5,717 nt of DNA. Origin: an uncultured Phascolarctobacterium sp. GTDB taxonomy: Bacteria; Bacillota; Negativicutes; Acidaminococcales; Acidaminococcaceae. The notes under the pieces are model-generated. The model had not been told where the DNA came from. It searched no databases and saw only the letters and a list, made by a program, of their open reading frames with translations. The stretch spans positions 1 to 5,717 of the forward strand of contig CALCHC010000050.1 of assembly GCA_937901335.1 (NCBI GenBank), written 5' to 3'. The position numbers were made by a program, and so were the translations under genes. Position 1 is the first letter of the stretch, and each line of letters opens with the position of its first letter. Shown one piece after another: positions 1-5,273 of this stretch.

Positions 1-1428
1 TTGACCGTACCTGAATCAGTAGCCGAAATTTGCTGTGATAGGCTTATAGAGTGTTTCCGCCTTTGCAGTGAGCAAATTGACGGTGTGGAGTTTTTATCCA
101 TTCCCGAATTTCATAACGCTGAAGAGCATATTGCCGCAAGACTTTGTTCGGTTAAGCGGTTTATAAATGCTTCGGTAACGGTGGACAAGCTTGAAATAGA
201 GAACGTTGAAAACCGTTTAGGTATTCAGTTTGAGGATTTACAGCGCCGTGCAATTTTTGAAGCCTTTGAAAGTGGTATTTTGGTTTTGACGGGCGGTCCC
301 GGTACGGGTAAGTCACTGATTCAAAGGGCGATTCTCGATATTTACAAAAAGAAGTATCCGGGAAAAACTATTTGTCTGTGCGCTCCCACAGGAAAAGCCG
401 CACGAAGAATGTGTCAGGCAACAGGACGCGAGGCTTCTACCGTGCATAAGGCACTCAACCTCTATGCTTCGGAAGATGGTTCCTACGGTAGCGCAGGTCA
501 GTTGGAAGCCGACCTGATTCTTGTGGATGAGGTCAGTATGCTTGACGTTTATCTGGCATTGCATCTCTTTAAGGCAGTCAAGGAGGGCGCACAGCTCATT
601 CTTATAGGAGATTCGGATCAGCTTCCTTCTGTTGGCGCTGGTTCTGTACTGAAAGATATTATTCGTAGTAAGAAGATGCCTGTTGTCCGTTTGGAAAGCG
701 TCTTCCGTCAGGCAGAGGTTAGCCCCATCGTTCGTAATGCTCACAGTATTAACAGGGGACGCATGCCGGAATTTACCGATAACAACGAATTTAAGTTGGA
801 AGAATTTGCCAACGAGGTTGCGGCGGCAGAACATGTTGCCCGCACTTATGCAGAGATGGCTGCGGCTAGCGATTGGCGTAGCGTGCAAGTGCTTTCGCCC
901 ATGCATAAGAACCCTTGTGGCGTACAGAACTTGAATAAAATTTTGCAACAATATATCAACCCACCCAGTAGCAATAAAGCGGAAGTAAATATTCCCGGTA
1001 ATGTGCTGCGCTTGGGGGATAAGGTTATGCAAATTAAAAATAACTACGAAAAAGAAGTTTTCAATGGTGATATTGGCAGAGTCGTTCGCGTGGAAGGCAA
1101 GGCAGTAACCGTTGCTTATCCTGAACGACCTGAAGGAGATTATGTTTCTTACGTGCAAAGTGAGTTGGAAGAATTGCAGCTTGCTTATGCCATGAGTGTC
1201 CATAAATCCCAAGGCAGCGAATATCCCAATGTTATTTTGGTGATGGTTCCCAGTCACTACATTATGTTACAGCGTAATTTGCTGTACACAGCAGTAACCC
1301 GCGCTAAAAAGCAAGTACTTTTGGTAGGTACTAAGGCGGCAGTGCGGACAGCAGTTGAAAATGACAAAACTCGCCGTCGTTATTCTTTACTGGCGGAGCG
1401 TTTGCAGGAAAGTAGTGATATCTTTTGA
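1..1428 (+). CDS. recD2: RecD2-like SF1B DNA helicase (5' end cut by the window edge)
   Basis: ATP-dependent 5'-3' DNA helicase of the RecD2 type, which in bacteria without RecBC acts alone in DNA repair and replication-fork maintenance. The 475 visible codons hold all core motifs in order: Walker A GGPGTGKS (residues 98-105), a second ATP-site segment APTGKAARR, Walker B LILVDEVSML with D176-E177, motif III GDSDQLPSVGAG (203-214), FRQA after it, NGDIG (355-359), the UvrD-C-like SVHKSQGSE (399-407) and the arginine-finger block YTAVTRAK (429-436). The family is usually about 720-750 residues, so roughly 260 N-terminal residues, including the helix-hairpin-helix part, lie upstream. The TTG at base 1 is therefore probably an internal leucine codon and not a start. 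The C-terminus is complete. The stop overlaps the start of comF. Walker A ends GKS where many RecD2 proteins have GKT, which is a functional substitution. A TraA/RecD relative is possible, but the ending right after the TRAK block fits RecD2. Confidence 0.92.
   Translation: MTVPESVAEICCDRLIECFRLCSEQIDGVEFLSIPEFHNAEEHIAARLCSVKRFINASVTVDKLEIENVENRLGIQFEDLQRRAIFEAFESGILVLTGGPGTGKSLIQRAILDIYKKKYPGKTICLCAPTGKAARRMCQATGREASTVHKALNLYASEDGSYGSAGQLEADLILVDEVSMLDVYLALHLFKAVKEGAQLILIGDSDQLPSVGAGSVLKDIIRSKKMPVVRLESVFRQAEVSPIVRNAHSINRGRMPEFTDNNEFKLEEFANEVAAAEHVARTYAEMAAASDWRSVQVLSPMHKNPCGVQNLNKILQQYINPPSSNKAEVNIPGNVLRLGDKVMQIKNNYEKEVFNGDIGRVVRVEGKAVTVAYPERPEGDYVSYVQSELEELQLAYAMSVHKSQGSEYPNVILVMVPSHYIMLQRNLLYTAVTRAKKQVLLVGTKAAVRTAVENDKTRRRYSLLAERLQESSDIF
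1406..1412 (+). promoter_or_regulatory. Ribosome binding site for comF, inside recD2
   Basis: AGGAAAG lies in the last codons of the helicase gene, 12 nt before the TTG at 1425. The spacing is a little long, so translation of comF probably relies also on coupling through the 4-nt stop/start overlap. An in-frame TGA at 1416-1418 bounds the reading frame, which leaves TTG 1425 as the only usable start before the zinc-finger cysteines. Confidence 0.5.
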
Positions 1429-2114
1429 GCCTTTGCGAAAGAGTTAAGGCAGTATTTAATGAAGTGAATTATCAGTGCAGATTGCTTGGGGAATTGGTTT
1501 ATCCTCGTCGATGCGCTGTGTGTAAAAATGAAATAGATACAGGTTATTTTTGCGAAGCTTGTCGTAAAAATTTTGCTCTTGGCAAAATGCTAAAGCAGGT
1601 TGATAATATAGACGAAGTTTTCTTGTGCTATAAGTATCACCAAGAATTGCAGGAAGCATTGCAAAATGTGAAGTTCGCAGGGCAAAAGGATTTGCTACCT
1701 TTATTGAAGGAAGAAGCGCAGCTTGCTTTGGTAGATGCTTCCGGTTTGGAAATGGTCTTGCTAAAGTACGATGTAGTTTGTTGCGTGCCTACTTCTCCTG
1801 AGAGAAAAGCAGAGCGTGGCTTTGATGTGCCTTGCGAAATCTTTGCTTTCCTAGATTTCAAAAAATGGCAACCAAATTTGCTTAAGCGTGTGCGAAATAC
1901 TGCACCACTTTTCGATTTGGAACCGAGCCTTAGAAAACAGGAAGTAGCTGGCTGTTTTGCAGTGGAGCAATCCGTTTTGGGAAAGAGCGTTCTAATTTGC
2001 GACGACATCTTCACCACAGGCAGTACTATGTGCGAAGCGGCAGAAGCTTTGCGAAAAGCAGGAGCTAAGTCCGTTGGGGCAATAGCCTTTACTGCCAGCA
2101 AAGATAACTGGTAA
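1425..2114 (+). CDS. comF: ComF family protein (competence-associated phosphoribosyltransferase-like)
   Basis: ComF-family protein of 229 residues, the usual length. In naturally competent bacteria ComF is a cytoplasmic factor needed to take in transforming single-stranded DNA; outside them its job is unclear. Visible features: an N-terminal four-cysteine zinc site (C30, C33, C43, C46), the family block PTSPERKAERGFD (122-134), then RNTAP (157-161) and the type I phosphoribosyltransferase PRPP-binding loop ICDDIFTTGST with D193-D194 and T197-T201. One oddity is leucine at 162, where ComF proteins commonly have glutamine in the T-x-P-Q segment. The start is TTG at 1425, overlapping the recD2 stop by 4 nt (TTGA). 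This makes the two genes translationally coupled and suggests a shared DNA-uptake/recombination role. No downstream ATG keeps the zinc site, so TTG is required. The Walker-containing partner ComFA is not in the window. Confidence 0.93.
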   Translation: MSLCERVKAVFNEVNYQCRLLGELVYPRRCAVCKNEIDTGYFCEACRKNFALGKMLKQVDNIDEVFLCYKYHQELQEALQNVKFAGQKDLLPLLKEEAQLALVDASGLEMVLLKYDVVCCVPTSPERKAERGFDVPCEIFAFLDFKKWQPNLLKRVRNTAPLFDLEPSLRKQEVAGCFAVEQSVLGKSVLICDDIFTTGSTMCEAAEALRKAGAKSVGAIAFTASKDNW

Positions 2115-2155
2115 GGAAAAAGATTTTTAAATTTTAGATAGAAGCTGGAATAAAA

Positions 2156-3334
2156 ATGAAAGATTTTAGTTTTCAAAAAGTAAAAATGTGGATTAAGCAG
2201 GAATTGGTTTTAACCATCGCCCTGCTTTTAGGTTGCGTATCATCTTTTTTTAATACTCCGAAGATGCATTACATCGATTGGGATGTGTTGGCAGTACTTT
2301 GGGCATTGATGGTAGTGGTTGCAGGTTTAAAGACTGTTAAGTTTCTTGACTGGACTGCGGTAGAACTGTTGAATCGTTGTGCAACATATAAGCAAGTAGT
2401 TGTGGCACTGGTAGGTTTAACCTTTGTTTCCAGTATGTTCGTTACAAATGACGTAGCACTGTTGACCTTCGTGCCTTTAGCTCTCGTTATCGGTAAGACC
2501 ATTCATATGGATATGCCCCAAGTAATTATCTTGCAGACTTTGGCGGCAAACTTGGGTAGTATGTTTACTCCTCCCGGCAATCCGCAAAACTTGTTCTTGT
2601 ATGCGCACTATGGTTATTCTGCACTTGGATTTTTCAAAGTAATGCTTGTGCCCACGCTTCTTTCCATTGTATATATTGGCGTGATTATTTATTTTCAACG
2701 TAATAAGAATTTGCAGTTGGAACTGCCTGCTTTAGAAAAGCCTGACCGCAAGTTGACAACTATTTACCTTGTGCTTTTGGCGCTGAACGTCGGAGCGGTG
2801 CTGCACCTTTTGGATAAGTATATTGCCTTGGCGATAACTGCCATCGTAGTTTTAGTAGTGAACAGAAAATTAGTTAAGCAAGTTGACTACAGTTTGCTTT
2901 TAACCTTTATCGGCTTCTTCATTTTCATTGGCAACATTAGCCATACGGAGCTGGTTACCTATTTGCGTTACCATATTTTAGGTAGTACGGAAGGTACTTA
3001 TTTGGCGGCGCTCATCAGTAGTCAGTTTATTAGTAACGTGCCTGCAGCAATGCTTCTTGCAGGCTTGACTCGCGAGGCAGACGCTCTCCTTTTGGGCGTA
3101 AATATTGGCGGTTTAGGGACGCTCATCGCTTCCATGGCAAGTGTAATTTCCTACAAGCTTTTCGCAGCAGAACATCCCTACCAAGCAGGGGGATACTTGA
3201 GAATGTTCTTGTACTACAATTTTGTGGGACTCGTGCTGATTGGTGCAGTGACCTATCTCGCTTGTATTGTGAATTACGAATTGTATTTGGATATTGCTAA
3301 ATTTAAATATTTTTCTGATATGGTACACTTTTAA
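2156..3334 (+). CDS. Ion transporter superfamily permease (ArsB/NhaD/SLC13-CitT-like), substrate unknown
   Basis: Polytopic inner-membrane protein of 392 residues with about ten hydrophobic segments and no signal peptide. It shows the inverted two-repeat signature of the ion transporter superfamily (Pfam CitMHS-like). The first half has VTNDVALLTFVP (96-107) and NLGSMFTPPGNPQN (132-145). The second half has the matching SNVPAAMLL (293-301) and NIGGLGTLIAS (316-326). In structurally known members these re-entrant hairpin tips bind sodium and an anion such as a dicarboxylate, or serve Na+/H+ or arsenite transport; the sequence alone does not choose among them. At 392 residues it is shorter than typical SLC13 proteins and near the ArsB/NhaD minimum. 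The ATG at 2156 follows a weak CTGGA; the alternative ATG at 2186 has no Shine-Dalgarno. It lies 41 nt after comF and may be read through from it, since I see no terminator between them. No arsenic or citrate metabolism gene is adjacent. Confidence 0.85.
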   Translation: MKDFSFQKVKMWIKQELVLTIALLLGCVSSFFNTPKMHYIDWDVLAVLWALMVVVAGLKTVKFLDWTAVELLNRCATYKQVVVALVGLTFVSSMFVTNDVALLTFVPLALVIGKTIHMDMPQVIILQTLAANLGSMFTPPGNPQNLFLYAHYGYSALGFFKVMLVPTLLSIVYIGVIIYFQRNKNLQLELPALEKPDRKLTTIYLVLLALNVGAVLHLLDKYIALAITAIVVLVVNRKLVKQVDYSLLLTFIGFFIFIGNISHTELVTYLRYHILGSTEGTYLAALISSQFISNVPAAMLLAGLTREADALLLGVNIGGLGTLIASMASVISYKLFAAEHPYQAGGYLRMFLYYNFVGLVLIGAVTYLACIVNYELYLDIAKFKYFSDMVHF

Positions 3335-3447
3335 CTCCCTCAGTCAGCTATGCTGACAGCTCCCTCAGTGAGGGAGCCTTCTCTATAATTTAAAGGAAGC
3401 CTCCTTCTTTGAGGGAGGTGGCATCACGAAGTGATGACGGAGGGAGT
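3334..3447. repeat. Composite palindromic intergenic repeat (REP/MITE-like), imperfect inverted halves
   Basis: A 114-bp non-coding element bounded by ACTCCCT at the left and AGGGAGT at the right. The left half (3334-3378) and the reverse complement of the right half (3399-3447) align over about 45 bp, sharing ACTCCCTC, GTCA, CTCCCTCA and GGAG blocks. Each half also folds on itself into two hairpins. On the left these are GTCAGC-TAT-GCTGAC (3343-3357) and GCTCCCT-CAGTG-AGGGAGC (3359-3377). On the right they are an 8-bp stem at 3400-3418 with one G-T pair and CATCAC-GAA-GTGATG (3422-3436). The arms are joined by an AT-rich centre (3379-3398). The element begins on the last base of the permease stop codon. 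I recall near-identical CTCCCTC/GAGGGAG palindromes scattered between genes in gut Firmicutes, but could not search for them here. It has no coding capacity, so any mobility would need a transposase elsewhere. Confidence 0.8.
3359..3387 (+). terminator. Possible permease terminator formed by the left arm of the repeat
   Basis: GCTCCCT and AGGGAGC form a perfect 7-bp stem around a CAGTG loop, extendable to 8 bp in alternative pairing, 25 nt after the permease stop. It is followed by CTTCTCTATAA, a pyrimidine-rich but poor U-tract. The strong stem could end transcription of the recD2-comF-permease unit, but the tail is weak and the hairpin is explained first by the repeat. Confidence 0.4.
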
Positions 3448-3484
3448 ACGTACTAATTTTTGAATGAACTGTAGGTTGATTGTA

Positions 3485-4630
3485 ATGCTTAGATGGGTTA
3501 TGCACATCGACATGGACGCCTTCTTTGCGTCAGTAGAACAATTAGATAATCCAGAACTTAAAGGTAAGGCTCTTATTGTTGGTGGGCAGTCCTGTCGAGG
3601 TGTAGTTTCTACCTGTTCCTACGAGGCGCGCAAGTTTGGAGTTCATTCTGCAATGCCAATGGTGGAGGCGCGCAGACTGTGTCCTCAAGCAGAGTTTTTA
3701 CCGGGGAGAATGTGGCGATACGAAGAAGTTTCCCGTGAGATTATGCGTATCTTTCACGAAGAAGCTCCTTTGGTGGAACAGCTTTCCATCGATGAGGCGT
3801 TCTTGGATGTAAGCGGAATGGAACGTTTGTCCGGAGATGTGCGTAATGTTGGTTGGCGTATTAAAGAACGCATTAAAAATGAGATTGGTTTGACCTGTTC
3901 CGTAGGCTTGGCACCTAATAAGTTTTTGGCCAAGATGGCTTCTGATTTACAAAAGCCGGACGGTTTTACAGTGATTACTCACGAAAAAGCAAGAAGCTTT
4001 ATTGCACCGCTACCAGTTACGAAAATTTTTGGTATTGGTGGTGCGGCGAAGCAAATGCTTGCACAGTTTGGCATCACTACCATTGGTCAGCTTGCTAATG
4101 CAGATAGAAGTATTTTGCAAAAAGTCTTCGGTAAAAATGCAGATAAGGTTCAGCTTTTGGCAATGGGTTTGGACGATAGACCTGTTGTCCCGGAAACTGC
4201 GCCTAAATCCATTGGCAGGGAGACTACCTTCGAAAAAGATTTATACACATTTGAAGATTGCAAGGCTGCGATTTTAGAACTGAGTGGTCAAACTGGTTAC
4301 CGCTTGCGAAATAAAGGGTATAGCGGTAGAACCGTTACCTTAAAGGTTAAGTTCAAGGATTTTAAAATTATCACCCGCAGTATTAGTAGCGAAGGTGATA
4401 TTTCCTGTGATGAAGAAATTTTCAACTTAGCTTTGAAGCTGCTGAAAGAAGTTGCCTATGAAAATGGAGTACGTCTTTTGGGCGTGACCGTTTCTAATTT
4501 GCAGGATGGTAGCTGCGGAAGTTTATGCTTCGAGGAAGATACAAAGCTTTTACAGCGTAACGCAGCGGTAGACAATTTAAAGAAACGTTTTGGCGAAAGC
4601 ATCATTTCTAGAGGCGGCAAGCATTGTTAA
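3485..4630 (+). CDS. dinB: DNA polymerase IV (Y-family translesion polymerase)
   Basis: Error-prone Y-family DNA polymerase of 381 residues that copies past damaged bases. Near the N-terminus is HIDMDAFFASVEQ with metal-binding D9 and the steric-gate position F14. SIDEAFLDVS supplies catalytic D103-E104. SVGLAPNKFLAKMASD and a thumb with the helix-hairpin-helix-like IFGIGGAAKQML follow, then the little-finger domain opening at IGRETTFEKDL. I chose ATG 3485 (AGG at 3473-3475, 9 nt upstream) because the protein then starts six residues before the HIDMD block, as is normal. ATG 3464 would add seven residues and has no well-placed ribosome site, and ATG 3500 starts right at the motif. The segment where many DinB proteins carry a QLxLF-type sliding-clamp motif reads GSLCFEE (345-351), a degenerate form. 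The gene follows the repeat and has no clear SOS box. Its final codons form the left arm of the downstream terminator. Confidence 0.95.
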   Translation: MLRWVMHIDMDAFFASVEQLDNPELKGKALIVGGQSCRGVVSTCSYEARKFGVHSAMPMVEARRLCPQAEFLPGRMWRYEEVSREIMRIFHEEAPLVEQLSIDEAFLDVSGMERLSGDVRNVGWRIKERIKNEIGLTCSVGLAPNKFLAKMASDLQKPDGFTVITHEKARSFIAPLPVTKIFGIGGAAKQMLAQFGITTIGQLANADRSILQKVFGKNADKVQLLAMGLDDRPVVPETAPKSIGRETTFEKDLYTFEDCKAAILELSGQTGYRLRNKGYSGRTVTLKVKFKDFKIITRSISSEGDISCDEEIFNLALKLLKEVAYENGVRLLGVTVSNLQDGSCGSLCFEEDTKLLQRNAAVDNLKKRFGESIISRGGKHC

Positions 4631-4656
4631 CTTATAATAAACCATAGGTTGACTAA
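4623..4656. promoter_or_regulatory. BirA operator (biotin repressor binding site)
   Basis: ATTGTTAAC (4623-4631), 16 nt, then GTTGACTAA (4648-4656). This agrees with the BirA box known in Bacillota, two inverted half-sites close to ATTGTTAAC and GTTAACAAT separated by about 15-16 nt. The left half is an exact match and the right half matches 6 of 9 positions. It stands directly before bioY, the expected target. BirA, the biotin-protein ligase, dimerises with biotinyl-AMP and blocks transcription here when biotin is plentiful. The right half-site covers the -35 of the bioY promoter. Confidence 0.85.
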
Positions 4657-4677
4657 GCTTGCCGCTTTTATTATAAT
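4649..4677 (+). promoter_or_regulatory. Sigma-70/A type promoter for bioY
   Basis: TTGACT (4649-4654) and TATAAT (4672-4677) are separated by exactly 17 nt, a 5/6 and a 6/6 match to the housekeeping consensus. Transcription should begin near 4683-4685, giving a leader of about 30 nt. The -35 is inside the right BirA half-site, and the spacer carries the right arm and U-tract of the dinB terminator. Confidence 0.85.
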
Positions 4678-4712
4678 AGGGACAGTTAATTTTTTAAGAA
4701 GCTGGTGAAAAA

Positions 4713-5258
4713 ATGTCCCGTACTCGTCCCGCAAGTAAGGCTGCTGAAATGACAAAGATTGCTCTTTTAGTAGCTATGAACTGCGTTTCTGCATACATTA
4801 TAATTCCGTTGCCTTTTGCACTTTCTCCGATTGCAATGCAACCTTTCATCGTAAACCTTGTTGGTTTTTTGATGACTCCCAAGCAAGCTTTTATGACTAT
4901 GCTTGTTTATATCTTAGTTGGTTTAGCAGGCATCCCTGTTTTTACAGGCGGTACTGCGGGACCTGGTAAGCTCTTCGGTCCGACTGGTGGTTATATTTTA
5001 GGTTTCTTGGTGGCGGCGACTGCCATTGCTTATCTTAAAGGAAGGAACTACAACTTCCTGCGTTATTCCATTATTGGTTTGTGCGTATGGTTGCCTGTTA
5101 TTTATGGTATGGGCGCAGGTCAGCTGATGCTTTTGACCGGAATGAATTTAGAAGAAGCTTTCTTCGTAGGTGTGCTTCCTTTTGCACCTCTTGATGTCCT
5201 GAAAGTTGTGGGTGCTGCGTGGCTGGCAGGACCAATCCATAGAATTTTTACTAGATAA
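4713..5258 (+). CDS. bioY: Biotin transporter BioY (ECF transporter S component)
   Basis: Membrane protein of 181 residues with about six hydrophobic segments. BioY is the substrate-binding S component that captures biotin, usually working with the shared ECF energising module (two ATPases and EcfT). Family marks seen: LSPIAMQPF (37-45) where most members read PxTxQ, GLAGIPVFTGG (70-80), GPTGGYILGF (89-98), and PFAPLDVLK near the end with D161 and K164. The length is typical (about 180-200). The ATG at 4713 follows GGTGA with a short spacing. Control is by the BirA operator and promoter just upstream, which strongly supports biotin as the substrate despite the altered PIAMQ segment. No ECF ATPase or EcfT gene is in the window, so the module must be encoded elsewhere or BioY may act alone. 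The next gene starts 15 nt after the stop and is probably in the same transcript. Confidence 0.95.
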   Translation: MSRTRPASKAAEMTKIALLVAMNCVSAYIIIPLPFALSPIAMQPFIVNLVGFLMTPKQAFMTMLVYILVGLAGIPVFTGGTAGPGKLFGPTGGYILGFLVAATAIAYLKGRNYNFLRYSIIGLCVWLPVIYGMGAGQLMLLTGMNLEEAFFVGVLPFAPLDVLKVVGAAWLAGPIHRIFTR

Positions 5259-5262
5259 TTTT

Positions 5263-5267
5263 GAGGG
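5263..5267 (+). promoter_or_regulatory. Ribosome binding site for the EamA gene
   Basis: GAGGG sits in the 15-nt gap after bioY, 6 nt before ATG 5274. It is the best Shine-Dalgarno in the window and fixes the start of the downstream transporter. Confidence 0.75.
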
Positions 5268-5273
5268 TAGATT

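Larger units (their letters stand above)
4610..4677 (+). terminator. dinB terminator: long hairpin with U-rich tail, sharing its stem with the BirA operator
   Basis: The last dinB codons contain GCGGCAAGC (4614-4622), which pairs perfectly with GCTTGCCGC (4657-4665). The tail TTTTATTATAAT follows at once. The stem continues inward past two mismatches through 4626-4635 with 4644-4653, counting two G-T pairs, and leaves an 8-nt loop AATAAACC. Four more A-T/G-T pairs are possible outside (4610-4613 with 4666-4669). A GC-rich base followed by a U-tract is the intrinsic terminator layout. The dinB stop codon is inside the hairpin. Confidence 0.7.

Noticed and set aside
313..1257. A 314-codon open frame on the minus strand inside recD2
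   Set aside because: It lies entirely antisense to an unmistakable helicase with all motifs intact, its translation resembles no family I know, and it is a by-product of the codon use of the sense gene.
2115..2155. Terminator or promoter between comF and the permease
   Set aside because: The 41-bp gap is AT-rich but has no convincing hairpin with U-tract and no paired -35/-10 hexamers.
1637..2176. A 179-codon minus-strand frame over comF
   Set aside because: Antisense to comF, with a serine- and lysine-rich low-information translation and no ribosome binding site support.
3334..3447. CRISPR-like repeat or tRNA-like fold for the palindromic region
   Set aside because: There are no direct repeats with uniform spacers and no tRNA arms or anticodon layout; it is a nested inverted repeat.
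3466..3477. Possible SOS (LexA) box before dinB: GAAC then four bases then GGTT
   Set aside because: The Bacillota LexA site needs GAAC-N4-GTTC. The right half matches poorly and the site would overlap the ribosome binding region, so SOS control is not supported here.
3464..3484. Upstream dinB start at ATG 3464
   Set aside because: No Shine-Dalgarno at a usable distance (GGAGGG of the repeat is about 19 nt away), and the added residues precede a normal DinB N-terminus. It remains possible.
4681..4712. Biotin- or other ligand-binding riboswitch in the bioY leader
   Set aside because: The predicted leader is only about 30 nt, too short for a riboswitch, and the BirA operator explains regulation.
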